A DNA stretch of 64,000 nucleotides from Streptomyces luteogriseus (GCF_014205055.1 NZ_JACHMS010000001.1:992001-1056000), one strand, 5' to 3'; shown: positions 8,374 through 17,039, counted from the first letter of the stretch. Notes: a model not told the origin generated them from the letters alone. Translations and numbers: made by a program.

Positions 8374-8907
8374 TCTGACATGACCGAAACCACGCCCGGC
8401 TGGCTGTCCTCCGACGAGCTGGAGATGACACGCGCCCGCCTGCCGATCCTCTACGTCGAGGCCGTCCCGGTCCGCGTCGACGACAGCGGCGAGGTGACCA
8501 GCGTCGGCCTGCTGCTGCGCATCGGCCCCGACGGTACGGTCAGCCGGACGCTGGTCTCCGGCCGCGTACTGCACCACGAGCGCGTCCGTGACGCCCTCCT
8601 GCGCCACCTGGAGAAGGACCTCGGCCCGGTCGCGCTGCCCCGCGTCCCGGCGTCGCTCCAGCCGTTCACGGTCGCGGAGTACTTCCCGACGCAGGGCATC
8701 ACGCCGTACCACGACCCGCGCCAGCACGCGGTGTCCCTCGCCTACATCGTGCCGGTGACGGGCGACTGCCGGCCCCGGCAGGACGCGCTGGACCTGGTCT
8801 GGTTCAGCCCCCAGGATGCCGTCTCGGAAGCCGTGCAGAGCGAGATGCCGGGCGGGCACGGGGTGCTGCTGAAGCAGGCGCTGGCGCATGCGGGCTGCGC
8901 GATCTGA
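8371..8907 (+). CDS. DUF4916 / Nudix-like protein with degenerate Nudix box
   Basis: 178 aa. N-terminus MSDMTETTPGWLSSDEL and overall sequence match the actinobacterial DUF4916 family, which has a Nudix-type fold. The Nudix box position reads GRVLHHERVRDALLRHLEKD: the first Gly and Glu fit GX5E, but the catalytic REUXEE part is changed to RHLEKD, losing key glutamates. Pyrophosphohydrolase activity is therefore doubtful; a binding or regulatory role is possible. Monocistronic, followed by a strong hairpin at 8939-8972. Confidence 0.75.
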   Translation: MSDMTETTPGWLSSDELEMTRARLPILYVEAVPVRVDDSGEVTSVGLLLRIGPDGTVSRTLVSGRVLHHERVRDALLRHLEKDLGPVALPRVPASLQPFTVAEYFPTQGITPYHDPRQHAVSLAYIVPVTGDCRPRQDALDLVWFSPQDAVSEAVQSEMPGGHGVLLKQALAHAGCAI

Positions 8908-8938
8908 GGCCTGAGCTCTCTCACGTCGGAGAACGACA

Positions 8939-8972
8939 AGAGGCCGTATCCGTGGAATCCGATACGGCCTCT
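8939..8972. terminator. Perfect hairpin terminator between the DUF4916 gene and tRNA-Pro
   Basis: Arms AGAGGCCGTATC (8939-8950) and GATACGGCCTCT (8961-8972) pair perfectly over 12 bp with a 10-base loop. It lies between a plus-strand gene end and a minus-strand tRNA 3' end, so it could terminate both transcripts. There is no strong T-run, as usual in Streptomyces. Confidence 0.75.
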
Positions 8973-8989
8973 GAGTGACTGCTTCACAG

Positions 8990-9063
<74 letters not shown>

Positions 9064-9161
9064 ATGCCCGCCTGACCTGGGAGTTCCCCCGGCCGAACGC
9101 GCAGGGAAACAATACCGCACTCGTACCGGTGATCGCGCATCCGTTTCCGTGCGGCAGCCGC

Positions 9162-9192
9162 TTGACCTCAAGTTCGGTTGAGGTTGCACGCT
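9162..9192 (+). promoter_or_regulatory. MerR/SoxR-type promoter of the transketolase genes
   Basis: A -35 TTGACC (9162-9167) and a -10-like CACGCT (9187-9192) are separated by 19 bp, the over-long spacer typical of MerR-family activation. Inside lies a perfect dyad ACCTCAA (9165-9171), 6-base spacer, TTGAGGT (9178-9184). The half-sites match the CCTCAA/TTGAGG halves of SoxR boxes. The ATG at 9200 is 7 bases past the -10, so the transcript is probably leaderless. Confidence 0.6.
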
Positions 9193-9199
9193 CGTCGTC

Positions 9200-9904
9200 A
9201 TGACCGACGCGACACGGACATCCACGTACACGCATGCCGATCTGCCGGGCCTGATGGGCCTGATGACCGGCGACGAGAAGCACGGCCCGGCCGCCACGTC
9301 CACGCTGGACGTGGTGTGGGTGCTGTACGACCGGGTGCTGCGGGTGAGCCCGGAGGGCAGGGACGCCCCGGGGCGGGACCGGTTCCTGCTGTCCAAGGGG
9401 CACGGGCCGATGGCGTACTACGCCGTGCTGGCCGCCAAGGGGTTCGTGCCGGTGGAATGGCTGCCGGGCTTCGGCTCGTACGACTCCCCGCTCGGCCACC
9501 ATCCCGACCGGACGCTCGTGCCGGGGGCCGAGATCGGCAGCGGATCGCTGGGCCACGGACTGCCGATCGCCGTCGGTACCGCGCTGGGGCTGCGTGCCCA
9601 GGGGCTCGACGAGCCGCGGGTGTGGACGCTGGTCGGGGACGCGGAGCTGGACGAGGGCAGCAACCACGAGGCGATCGCGTTCGCCGGGCCCGCCGGGCTC
9701 GACCGGCTGCACACCGTCGTCGTCGACAACTCCTCCGCCCGATACGCCCGCCCCGGCGGGATCGCCGCACGCTTCGAGGCGGCTGGCTGGTCCGCGCTGA
9801 CCGTCGACGGCCGTGACCACGAGGCCCTGTACACCGCCTTCACCGCGCCGCACCCGGGCCGCCCGCACGTGGTCGTGGCCCGGGTCGAGCCGAAGTCCGC
9901 CTGA
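9200..9904 (+). CDS. Transketolase, N-terminal (ThDP diphosphate-binding) subunit
   Basis: 234 aa. Features of the transketolase N-terminal half: HGP motif in LLSKGHGPMAYYA, GSLGHGLPIAVG, and the ThDP/Mg motif GDAELDEGSNHEA...VVDNSS. Transketolases of this split type are two separate polypeptides; the C-terminal half follows 34 bases downstream. Slightly shorter than usual N-subunits. It would transfer two-carbon units between sugar phosphates, or act in a specialised sugar pathway. Its promoter has a MerR/SoxR-type layout, suggesting induction by a redox-active or electrophilic signal. Confidence 0.88.
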   Translation: MTDATRTSTYTHADLPGLMGLMTGDEKHGPAATSTLDVVWVLYDRVLRVSPEGRDAPGRDRFLLSKGHGPMAYYAVLAAKGFVPVEWLPGFGSYDSPLGHHPDRTLVPGAEIGSGSLGHGLPIAVGTALGLRAQGLDEPRVWTLVGDAELDEGSNHEAIAFAGPAGLDRLHTVVVDNSSARYARPGGIAARFEAAGWSALTVDGRDHEALYTAFTAPHPGRPHVVVARVEPKSA

Positions 9905-9938
9905 TCTTCCGCCACCGAGACCGAGGAGTCTCCCTTCC

Positions 9939-10850
9939 ATGGACACCATGCGTGACCGTTTCGCCCCTGTCGTCTCCCGTCTGCTCGACGAGGATCCCCG
10001 GGTGGCCGTGGTCCTCGCCGCGATCGGCACGGACGGCTTCGCCGGGGCCACCCGCCGCCATCCCGACCGCGTCGTCGACGTCGGCATCCGGGAGCAGCTC
10101 CTGATCGGGGCGGCGGCCGGGCTGGCGCTGACCGGGCTGCGGCCCGTCGTGCACACCTTCGCCAGCTTCCTCGTGGAGCGGCCCTTCGAGCAGGTGAAGC
10201 TGGACCTCGGACACCAGGAGGCGGGCGCGGTGCTGGTGAGTGCCGCCGCCTCCTTCGACTGGCCGGCCGGGGGCTACACGCACATGGCACCGGGCGACGT
10301 GGCGCTGCTCGACACGCTGGACGGCTGGACCGTGCATGTGCCGGGGCACCCGGACGAGGCCGAGACACTGCTGCGGCACGCGGTCGCCGCGGGCGACGAC
10401 AAGGTGTACGTACGGCTGTCCGTGCAGGCCAACGGGCAGGCGCTGCCGGTCGACGGGGAGCGCTTCCGTACGGTCCGCGAGGGACGCTCCGGCGTGGTGG
10501 TCGCCGTCGGGCCGATGCTCGACGCCGTACTCGCCGCCACCGAGGGGCTGGACGTCACCGTCCTGTACGCGACCACCGTCCGCCCCTTCGACGGGGCCGC
10601 CCTGCGCCGGGCCACCGAGGCGGGCGGGACGGACGTCGTCCTCGTCGAGCCCTACCTGGCGGGCACGTCGACGGCCGCCGCGAACGACGCGCTGTCGGAT
10701 GTGCCGCACCGGCTCCTCGGACTGGGCGTCGGCCGCCGCGAACTGCGGCGGTACGGGCGGCTGGAGGAGCATGTCGCCGCCCACGGTCTCGACGCCCGGT
10801 CGCTGCGGGAGCGCATCGCGGGGTTCCTCGGGGCGGCGGTCCGCGTCTGA
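9939..10850 (+). CDS. Transketolase, C-terminal (pyrimidine-binding) subunit
   Basis: 303 aa; ATG preceded by GAGGAG. VVDVGIREQLLIGAAAGLALTGLRPVVHTFASFLVERPFEQVKLDL matches the pyrimidine-binding domain with its conserved glutamate (REQ) that activates the ThDP aminopyrimidine. The C-terminal transketolase_C domain covers about residues 180-300. It must pair with the N-terminal subunit just upstream to form an active site. Ends 13 bases before a convergent MmcQ/YjbR gene. Confidence 0.88.
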   Translation: MDTMRDRFAPVVSRLLDEDPRVAVVLAAIGTDGFAGATRRHPDRVVDVGIREQLLIGAAAGLALTGLRPVVHTFASFLVERPFEQVKLDLGHQEAGAVLVSAAASFDWPAGGYTHMAPGDVALLDTLDGWTVHVPGHPDEAETLLRHAVAAGDDKVYVRLSVQANGQALPVDGERFRTVREGRSGVVVAVGPMLDAVLAATEGLDVTVLYATTVRPFDGAALRRATEAGGTDVVLVEPYLAGTSTAAANDALSDVPHRLLGLGVGRRELRRYGRLEEHVAAHGLDARSLRERIAGFLGAAVRV

Positions 10851-10863
10851 GATCAGGAGGGCG

Positions 10864-11220
10864 TCACTGCGCGGGCAGGCCGAGCCGGGGGTGGGCCTCC
10901 AGGAGCCGGGTCGGGGCCGCCTGGCGCCAGGAGTCGGCGAGGACGTCCCGCAGCTCGCCCTCGTCCTCGATGGCGTCGAGCCGGGCCCGCACCCAGGCGA
11001 ACTGGGACTCGTGGTCGGCGATCCAGAACTTCCCCGGCTCGGCGAGCACCAGTTCGTCGCGCTCCTCCTTGGGGCAGCGCACGGCGATGGAGGTCTCGTC
11101 CTCCGGCAGCGTGGCGAACATCTTTCCCGCCACCCGGAACGTGGGCATGCTCCAGGCGATCTTTTCCGTCGTGTCCGGCAGGGACAGGGCGATCCGTCGT
11201 ACGTCTTCGGCATCCGGCAT
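10864..11220 (-). CDS. MmcQ/YjbR family protein
   Basis: 118 aa from the ATG at 11220 (start MPDAEDVRRIAL). The sequence LPDTTEKIAWSMPTFRVAGKMFATL and a C-terminal HPRLGLPAQ fit the MmcQ/YjbR family, small proteins with a CyaY-like, DNA-binding-like fold whose biological role is unsettled. An upstream in-frame GTG at 11250 would add ten residues not typical of the family. It ends 13 bases from the convergent transketolase gene. Confidence 0.85.
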   Translation of the reverse strand: MPDAEDVRRIALSLPDTTEKIAWSMPTFRVAGKMFATLPEDETSIAVRCPKEERDELVLAEPGKFWIADHESQFAWVRARLDAIEDEGELRDVLADSWRQAAPTRLLEAHPRLGLPAQ

Positions 11221-11250
11221 GGCAGGCACCGTATCGGCTCGCACTGACAA

Positions 11251-11778
11251 TCACCTGGTGAGAGCGGTTGCCGGTAGGCGCTTGTAGTAGATCGTCGTCG
11301 GCCGGAGCACGCCGCCGGGGTCGGCCGCGTAGTCGGGAATGGCGCCGATCGGGGACCAGCCGCTGGACCGGTACAGAGGTTCGGCGGGGCTGCCGGTCTC
11401 GGTGTCCAGGTGCAGAAGGCTGACACCGGCCGCCGTGGCCGCGGCCTCCGCCGTGGCCAGGAGCCTCCGGCCGAGGCCGCGCCCACGGGCCTCCGGGTGC
11501 ACCATCAGCTTCACGAGCTCGGCGCGGTGACGGCTGTTGGGCTTGTCGGGGAAGGCCAGGCTGACGGTGCCGAGCACCCGCTCCCCGTCGCACGCCACCC
11601 ACACGGCGAGCCGGCCCGCGGCCACGTCGGCGGCCCGGCCCTCCCACCAGGCAAGGGCCTCCGCCCGGCTCAGCGGGGCGAGGAAGCCGACGGAGGCACC
11701 CCCGTTCACGGTGCCGGTCAGCAGCTCCGCCAACTCCGCCGCCCTGTGCAGCAGTTGCCTCTCGTCCAGTCGGTTCAC
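11251..11778 (-). CDS. GNAT family N-acetyltransferase
   Basis: 175 aa. The GTG at 11778 overlaps the TGA of the upstream XRE-cupin gene (GTGA), which decides the start. The acetyl-CoA-binding motif A is clear: LMVHPEARGRGLGRRLLATAEAAA (R-x-x-G-x-G/A). LHLDTETGSPAEPLYRSSGW is the typical motif B. Translational coupling to the regulator suggests that the cupin-sensed molecule may be the acetyltransferase substrate (inference). Confidence 0.88.
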   Translation of the reverse strand: MNRLDERQLLHRAAELAELLTGTVNGGASVGFLAPLSRAEALAWWEGRAADVAAGRLAVWVACDGERVLGTVSLAFPDKPNSRHRAELVKLMVHPEARGRGLGRRLLATAEAAATAAGVSLLHLDTETGSPAEPLYRSSGWSPIGAIPDYAADPGGVLRPTTIYYKRLPATALTR

Positions 11779-12347
11779 GGTCGCACCACCGCCAGCAGAT
11801 AGCGGACGCCCTCGGGATCCGCGCACCGGAACCGGGTCGGGCCCCACACCCGCATCCGCAGGCAGTCACCGGCGCCCAGGCGGTGTTCGGTGTCCTGCGC
11901 GGTCACGTCCAGGGCGCCTTCCAGGATCCAGAGGTGCTGCTCCAGTCCGGCCACGGGCGGGCGGTCGTAGGCGAGGTCGGCGCCGGGGGCGAGGCGGGCC
12001 TCGACCAGTTCGCCGCGCAGGGCGGCATGCGGGGGTGAGACGGACCGCCGTACGAACCCGGAGGCGCGGTCTCGCCACACGGGCTGGGCGGCGGAGCGGA
12101 CGACGGTCTCCGGTTCGGCCTCGACCTCGCTGAGGAGCTGGGACATGGTGCGTCCGTAGACGGCGCACAGGCGGTTCAGGAGGGAGGCCGTGGGGCTGGT
12201 CTCGGCCCGCTCGGCCCGGGACAGGGTGGACCGGCTCACCCCGCTGCGGTCGGCCAACTCCCCCAGGGACCAGCCGTGTTCGGCCCGCAACTCGGCCAGG
12301 CGTGCACCCAGCCGGGCATCGACGGGATCCGTCTCATCGCTTCTCAC
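11775..12347 (-). CDS. XRE-family regulator with cupin domain
   Basis: 190 aa, GTG start at 12347. HTH at about residues 13-65 (LRAEHGWSLGELADRSGVSRSTLSRAERAETSPTASLL shape), cupin at about 110-185 (LEQHLWILEGALDVT, AGDCLRMRVWGPTRF). It overlaps a GNAT gene by four bases. A long near-perfect inverted repeat covers its start codon (12342-12374), which would let the protein repress its own gene and the coupled GNAT. There is no convincing Shine-Dalgarno site, so a leaderless or short-leader transcript is possible. Confidence 0.88.
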   Translation of the reverse strand: MRSDETDPVDARLGARLAELRAEHGWSLGELADRSGVSRSTLSRAERAETSPTASLLNRLCAVYGRTMSQLLSEVEAEPETVVRSAAQPVWRDRASGFVRRSVSPPHAALRGELVEARLAPGADLAYDRPPVAGLEQHLWILEGALDVTAQDTEHRLGAGDCLRMRVWGPTRFRCADPEGVRYLLAVVRP

Positions 12348-12374
12348 ATTCGGGACGCTATCCCGGATGTGAGA
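12342..12374. promoter_or_regulatory. Inverted-repeat operator over the XRE-cupin start
   Basis: Arms TCTCACATTCGGGA (12342-12355) and TCCCGGATGTGAGA (12361-12374) are complementary in 13 of 14 positions around a 5-base centre. The left arm contains the GTG start codon of the regulator. Best explained as the autoregulatory operator. Confidence 0.6.
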
Positions 12375-12393
12375 CAGCGGTGTTACGAGCCGC

Positions 12394-13296
12394 TCACAGC
12401 CGGGCCGCCGCGCCGAGTGCGTCCAGCACGGGGCGGATCAAGGGGTGCTCCTCGGCTCCCCTGCGCACGGCGGCGAAGACCCGGCGGGTGGGGGGCGTCG
12501 CGTCGACGGGGCGTACGACCACCCCGGTGAGGTCCATGCCGCGCAGCGCCGAGCGCGGCACCAGGGCGACGCCCGCGTCGGACGAGGCCAGGGCGACGAC
12601 CGCGCGGAAGTCGTCCGAGGAGTGCTCCATGCGGGGCTGGAAACCGGCGTTCTCGCAGGCCAGGATCACCACGTCATGGCAGGGGTTGCCGGGGTACGGG
12701 CCGATCCACGCGTCCTTGGCCAGTTGGGCGAGCGGCACCTCGGCCGCGCCGGCCAGGCGGTGGGTGACCGGGACGACCGCGTCGAAGGGCTCGGCGTACA
12801 GCGGTACGTGGGTCAGTCGCGGGTCGTCGGCGGGCGGGGCCCCGCGGTACTCGACGGCGACGGCGACGTCGACCTGCCGGTCCAGCACCATCGGCAGGCT
12901 GGCGTCGCCCTCGGCGTCCTGGACGCGGATGCGGATCCCGGGCGCCGAGCGGGCGAGAGCGGCCACGGCGGGCGCGACGACGAGGGCGATGCCGGTGGCG
13001 AAGGAGGCGACCGTGACGGTGCCGGCCTCGCCGGAGCTGTACGCGGCGAGCTCGGCCTCGGCCCGCTCCAGCTGGGCGAGGACCGCGTTGGTGTGGTTGA
13101 GCAGGATCTCGCCGGCGGGGGTGAGCCGTACGCCCTTGGCGCCGCGCTCGACGAGCCGGTGGCCGGTCTCCTGCTCCAGGGCGGCAAGCTGCTGGGAGAC
13201 GGCCGACGGGGTGAGATACAGCGCGGCGGCAGCCGCCGTCACCGTACGGTGGTCGGCCACCGCCCGGAGGATGTGGAGCCGCCGCGCTTCGATCAT
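12394..13296 (-). CDS. LysR-family transcriptional regulator
   Basis: 300 aa. Winged HTH at the N-terminus (LHILRAVADHRTVTAAAAALYLTPSAVSQQLAALE) and a LysR substrate-binding domain (about 90-295). It lies on the same strand 36 bases downstream of kbl, so it may be co-transcribed with tdh-kbl as well as having its own promoter. LysR proteins usually bind upstream of the operon they control; a candidate dyad before tdh at 15663-15677 is noted. Its effector is unknown. Confidence 0.9.
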   Translation of the reverse strand: MIEARRLHILRAVADHRTVTAAAAALYLTPSAVSQQLAALEQETGHRLVERGAKGVRLTPAGEILLNHTNAVLAQLERAEAELAAYSSGEAGTVTVASFATGIALVVAPAVAALARSAPGIRIRVQDAEGDASLPMVLDRQVDVAVAVEYRGAPPADDPRLTHVPLYAEPFDAVVPVTHRLAGAAEVPLAQLAKDAWIGPYPGNPCHDVVILACENAGFQPRMEHSSDDFRAVVALASSDAGVALVPRSALRGMDLTGVVVRPVDATPPTRRVFAAVRRGAEEHPLIRPVLDALGAAARL

Positions 13297-13332
13297 GCGA
13301 TCGATTGTCTCAAATACGCCCCGTGCCGGCGG

Positions 13333-14526
13333 TCAGCCCTCCAGCTCGGCCCGCGCCGCCACGAAGGCGTCGACCGCCCGGTTGACGTCGTCCGTGGAGT
13401 GCGCGGCCGACAGCTGGACGCGGATCCGGGCCTGGCCCTGCGGCACCACCGGGTACGAGAAGCCGATGACGTAGACGCCGCGCTCCAGCAGCAGCTCGGC
13501 CATGCGTCCGGCGACCGCCGCGTCGCCGATCATCACCGGGGCGATGGCGTGGTCGCCGGGGAGGACGTCGAAGCCCTCCTCGGTCATCCGGCCGCGGAAC
13601 AGGGCCGTGTTCTCCGCCAGCCGGATCCGCAGGTCGTCCGCGGCCTCCAGCAGGTCGAGGACCTTCAGGGAGGCCGCCGCGATGACCGGGGCGAGGGTGT
13701 TGGAGAACAGGTACGGCCGGGAACGCTGGCGCAGCAGGGCGACGATCTCGGCGCGGGCGGCGACGTAACCGCCGGAGGCGCCGCCGAGGGCCTTGCCGAG
13801 GGTGCCGGTGATGATGTCGACGCGGTCCATGACGCCGTGCAGCTCGGGCGTGCCGCGGCCGCCGGGGCCGACGAAGCCGACCGCGTGCGAGTCGTCGACC
13901 ATGACCATCGCGTCGTAGCGGTCGGCGAGGTCGCAGATCTCGCGCAGCGGGGCGACGTAGCCGTCCATGGAGAAGACGCCGTCGGTGACGATCAGACGGC
14001 GGCGCGCGTCGGAGGCCTCCTTGAGCCGGGCCTCCAGCTCGGCCAGGTCGCGGTTGGCGTAGCGCAGCCGACGGGCCTTGGACAAGCGGATGCCGTCGAT
14101 GATCGACGCGTGGTTGAGGGCGTCGGAGATGACCGCGTCCTCCGGACCGAGCAGCGTCTCGAACACGCCGCCGTTGGCGTCGAAGCAGGAGGAGTAGAGG
14201 ATCGTGTCCTCCTGGCCCAGGAAGGCGGACAGCCGCGCCTCCAGCTCCTTGTGCACCTCCTGGGTGCCGCAGATGAACCGGACGGAGGCCATGCCGTAGC
14301 CCCAGCGGTCCAGGGCCTCGTGGGCGGCGGCGACGACCTCGGGGTGGTCGGCGAGGCCGAGGTAGTTGTTGGCACAGAAGTTGAGGACCTCGCCGGGGCG
14401 GCCGCCCGCTGTGACGTTCACGGTGGCGGACTGCGGGCTGCCGATCACGCGCTCGGGCTTGTGCAGGCCGGCGGCGCGGATCTCGTCGAGGGTGGCGCGC
14501 AGGTCGTCGCGCACGGAGTCGAACAT
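13333..14526 (-). CDS. kbl: Glycine C-acetyltransferase (2-amino-3-ketobutyrate CoA ligase)
   Basis: 397 aa, normal length; ATG with AGGAGC seven bases upstream. PLP-dependent alpha-oxoamine synthase: [14 protein letters not shown] near the N-terminus, [15 protein letters not shown] (PLP-binding Asp/His) and the Schiff-base lysine in [14 protein letters not shown]. It cleaves 2-amino-3-oxobutyrate with CoA to glycine and acetyl-CoA, the second step of threonine breakdown. It follows tdh in the same direction, giving a tdh-kbl operon. Confidence 0.96.
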   Translation of the reverse strand: MFDSVRDDLRATLDEIRAAGLHKPERVIGSPQSATVNVTAGGRPGEVLNFCANNYLGLADHPEVVAAAHEALDRWGYGMASVRFICGTQEVHKELEARLSAFLGQEDTILYSSCFDANGGVFETLLGPEDAVISDALNHASIIDGIRLSKARRLRYANRDLAELEARLKEASDARRRLIVTDGVFSMDGYVAPLREICDLADRYDAMVMVDDSHAVGFVGPGGRGTPELHGVMDRVDIITGTLGKALGGASGGYVAARAEIVALLRQRSRPYLFSNTLAPVIAAASLKVLDLLEAADDLRIRLAENTALFRGRMTEEGFDVLPGDHAIAPVMIGDAAVAGRMAELLLERGVYVIGFSYPVVPQGQARIRVQLSAAHSTDDVNRAVDAFVAARAELEG

Positions 14527-14562
14527 GGGGGAAGCTCCTAAGGTGCTCGCGGAGAGGGGGAG

Positions 14563-15591
14563 TTACACGGTCCAGTCGAGGATGACCTTGCCGCCGCGGC
14601 CGCTCGCCGCGTCCTCGAACGCCGCCTCGAAGTCGCGGTGGCCGTAGCGGCCGGTGATGACGGGTGCGAGGTCCAGGCCGGCCTCCAGCAGGACCGACAT
14701 GGCGTACCAGGTCTCGAACATCTCGCGGCCGTAGATGCCCTTGATGGTGATCATCGAGGTGACGACGCGGGCCCAGTCGACGGGGAACTCCTGTGCGGGC
14801 AGGCCGAGCATCGCGATCCGGCCACCGTGCGTCATGTTGGCGATCATGTCGCGCATGGCCTCGGGGCGGCCGGACATCTCCAGGCCGATGTCGAAGCCCT
14901 CGCGCAGTCCGAGGGTGCGCTGCCCGTCGGCGATGGTGGAGCCGGAGACGTCGAGCGCGAGGCTGACACCGATCTTGCGGGCCAGCTCCAGCCGCTCCGG
15001 GCTGACGTCGGTGATCACGACGTTGCGGGCGCCGGCGTGCTTGGCCACGGCGGCGGCCATCAGGCCGATCGGGCCCGCGCCGGTGATCAGGACGTCCTCG
15101 CCGACGAGCGGGAACGACAGGGCGGTGTGCACGGCGTTGCCGAACGGGTCGAAGATCGCGGCCACGTCGAGGTCGACGGGCACCCGGTGCACCCAGACGT
15201 TGGCGGCGGGCAGGGCGACGTACTCGGCGAACGCCCCGTCCCGGCCCACCCCGAGCCCCACGGTCGCCCGGCACAGGTGCCGGCGCCCGGCCAGGCAGTT
15301 GCGGCACTTGCCGCACACCAGATGGCCCTCGCCGCTGACCCGGTCGCCGATACCGATGTCGGTGACGTCCCGCCCGGTCTCGACGACCTCGCCGACGAAC
15401 TCGTGCCCGAGCACGAGCGGGGTGCTGATCGCCTGCTGGGCCCAGCCGTCCCAGGCCCGGATGTGCAGGTCGGTACCGCAGATTCCGGTGCGCAGCACCT
15501 TGATGAGGACGTCGCCGGGCCCGACGGCGGGCTCGGGGACGTCCGCGAGCCACAGCCCGGGTTCCGCCTTCTGCTTGACCAGCGCCTTCAC
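14563..15591 (-). CDS. tdh: L-threonine 3-dehydrogenase
   Basis: 342 aa from the GTG at 15591, preceded by CAGGAG, which matches the usual Tdh length. Zinc-dependent medium-chain dehydrogenase: GICGTDLHI (catalytic zinc Cys), [10 protein letters not shown], four-cysteine structural zinc site ([15 protein letters not shown]) and Rossmann motif [13 protein letters not shown]. It oxidises threonine to 2-amino-3-oxobutyrate with NAD+. First gene of the tdh-kbl operon, with a LysR gene downstream. Confidence 0.96.
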   Translation of the reverse strand: MKALVKQKAEPGLWLADVPEPAVGPGDVLIKVLRTGICGTDLHIRAWDGWAQQAISTPLVLGHEFVGEVVETGRDVTDIGIGDRVSGEGHLVCGKCRNCLAGRRHLCRATVGLGVGRDGAFAEYVALPAANVWVHRVPVDLDVAAIFDPFGNAVHTALSFPLVGEDVLITGAGPIGLMAAAVAKHAGARNVVITDVSPERLELARKIGVSLALDVSGSTIADGQRTLGLREGFDIGLEMSGRPEAMRDMIANMTHGGRIAMLGLPAQEFPVDWARVVTSMITIKGIYGREMFETWYAMSVLLEAGLDLAPVITGRYGHRDFEAAFEDAASGRGGKVILDWTV

Positions 15592-15662
15592 CGCTACGGC
15601 TCCTGAGGGTGAGTCCCGGCTCCGGGCATGCCGAAGGAACCCCTGGACCGGGAGAGGAGTGG

Positions 15663-15677
15663 GATCGCACTGCAATC
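15663..15677. promoter_or_regulatory. Candidate operator upstream of tdh
   Basis: GATCGCA (15663-15669), one base, TGCAATC (15671-15677): six of seven positions are symmetric. It lies about 72-86 bases before the tdh start, a normal distance for a LysR- or Lrp-type activator site. The LysR gene at the end of this gene group is a candidate binder. Confidence 0.3.
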
Positions 15678-15769
15678 TGCCGTACGGCGGGCGCGCCGGT
15701 CCATCGAGGTTTTCTTAAGCGCCGCCTCAGCTTTCCTTCACACCCCGGGGGCCCCGCGGGAAACGGGCT

Positions 15770-16342
15770 TCAGTAGGGCGGCAGGCCGTCCCGGCTCTCC
15801 AGTTCCACGACGAGCCGCGCGGCGTGTTCCTTGATCGCCGTCAGGCCCGGCTTCCCCCACGGCCTCGGCTCGACGTCCGCGACGCTGATGGTGCCCAGCA
15901 CCAGGCCCGTGCCGTCGATGAGCGGCGCCCCCAGATAGGAGCGGATGCCGAACTCGTCGACCACCGGATTGCCCGCGAACCGCGGATAGTCGCCGACGTC
16001 CTCCAGGGCGAGGGCCTTGCGGCGCGCCACCACATGGGGGCAGAAGCCGTGGTCGCGGGGCAGGGCACGGCTGAGGCGCGGGCTGGTGCCGTCGCTGCGC
16101 ACCACCGGCGCGACGGCCGGCACGTGCAGACCCGCGAAGAACTGTCCCTGCTCGTCGGGGAGGTTGACCATGGCGTACGGCGCACCGGTGAGCCCGGCGA
16201 GGCGGTACGCGAAGGAGTCGAGTGCGGGTTCGGGGCGCTCCCCCAGCCCCAGTCTGCGTAGTCGGCGGGTGCGGGCGGGGGCCTCCTTGTCCTCGGGTGT
16301 GAGCAGCAGACGACCGGCCGGGCGCGGCGGGTCGTAGGTCAT
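15770..16342 (-). CDS. GAF domain protein attached to the conservon
   Basis: 190 aa from the ATG at 16342, chosen because AGGAG is then at good spacing (an ATG two codons earlier sits almost on the AGGAG). A single GAF domain spans about residues 35-185 (PYAMVNLPDEQGQFFAGLHV, HGFCPHVVARRKALALEDVGDYPRFAGNP, SYLGAPLIDGTGLVLGTISV). It has no effector domain, so it probably senses a ligand and acts through partners. It lies about 60 bases downstream of the CvnD GTPase gene on the same strand and is likely the fifth gene of that operon. Confidence 0.85.
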   Translation of the reverse strand: MTYDPPRPAGRLLLTPEDKEAPARTRRLRRLGLGERPEPALDSFAYRLAGLTGAPYAMVNLPDEQGQFFAGLHVPAVAPVVRSDGTSPRLSRALPRDHGFCPHVVARRKALALEDVGDYPRFAGNPVVDEFGIRSYLGAPLIDGTGLVLGTISVADVEPRPWGKPGLTAIKEHAARLVVELESRDGLPPY

Positions 16343-16403
16343 GGGCATGCTCCTGGGTCGTGGACTTGCGTCATATATGGCCTCCGTGGTGGGTGTGAGG
16401 GGG

Positions 16404-17039
16404 TCACATGTGGGCGCCATACCCCGTCGCGGGGGCCGGTGTATGGGCGATGAGGTGGCGCACCAGGGTCAACAGGGTCTGGACCCCGGAGCTGGAGATC
16501 CGCGCGTCGCAGCACACGACGGGCACGTCCTCGGACAGGTCCAGGGCGCCGCGCACCTCCTCGGGGTCGTAGCGGTGGGCGCCGTCGAACTCGTTCACGG
16601 CGATGATGAAGCCGAGGCCGCGCTGTTCGAAGAAATCCACGGCGGCGAAGCACTCCTGCAGCCGGCGGGTGTCGGCGAGGATGACCGCGCCGAGCGCGCC
16701 CTCGCACAACTCGTCCCACATGAACCAGAACCGCTCCTGTCCTGGTGTGCCGAACAGGTACAGCACGTGCCGCGGGTCGAGGGTGATGCGGCCGAAGTCC
16801 ATGGCCACGGTCGTCTCGACCTTGTTCTCGATGCCGTCGAGGTTGTCGGTTGCGGCGCTGACGGTGGTGAGCAGTTCCTCCGTGCTGAGCGGCGCGATCT
16901 CGCTGACCGCGCCGACGAAGGTCGTCTTGCCCACGCCGAACCCGCCCGCCACCAGGATCTTCAGCGCGGTGGGGAACGGGTCGGCGCCGTGGCGGTGGCC
17001 CGGTCCGTCGGTGTAGTCAGAGCTGTCGTCGTAGTCCAT
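16404..17039 (-). CDS. cvnD: Conservon GTPase CvnD-type (small Ras-like ATP/GTP-binding protein)
   Basis: 211 aa. G1/P-loop GGFGVGKTT, G2-region TTVAMDFGRI, G3 FGTPGQERF, and a G4 variant NEFD instead of NKxD. This is the CvnD family of MglA-like GTPases that Streptomyces encodes with a sensor kinase (CvnA), a roadblock protein (CvnB) and a DUF742 protein (CvnC). The start overlaps cvnC by about 23 bases. The complex is thought to act like a eukaryote-style G-protein switch at the membrane, influencing development and secondary metabolism. Confidence 0.92.
   Translation of the reverse strand: MDYDDSSDYTDGPGHRHGADPFPTALKILVAGGFGVGKTTFVGAVSEIAPLSTEELLTTVSAATDNLDGIENKVETTVAMDFGRITLDPRHVLYLFGTPGQERFWFMWDELCEGALGAVILADTRRLQECFAAVDFFEQRGLGFIIAVNEFDGAHRYDPEEVRGALDLSEDVPVVCCDARISSSGVQTLLTLVRHLIAHTPAPATGYGAHM

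Noticed and set aside
13310..15670. A 786-codon minus-strand frame across tdh and kbl
   Set aside because: Arg/Pro-rich translation in another frame of two certain genes.
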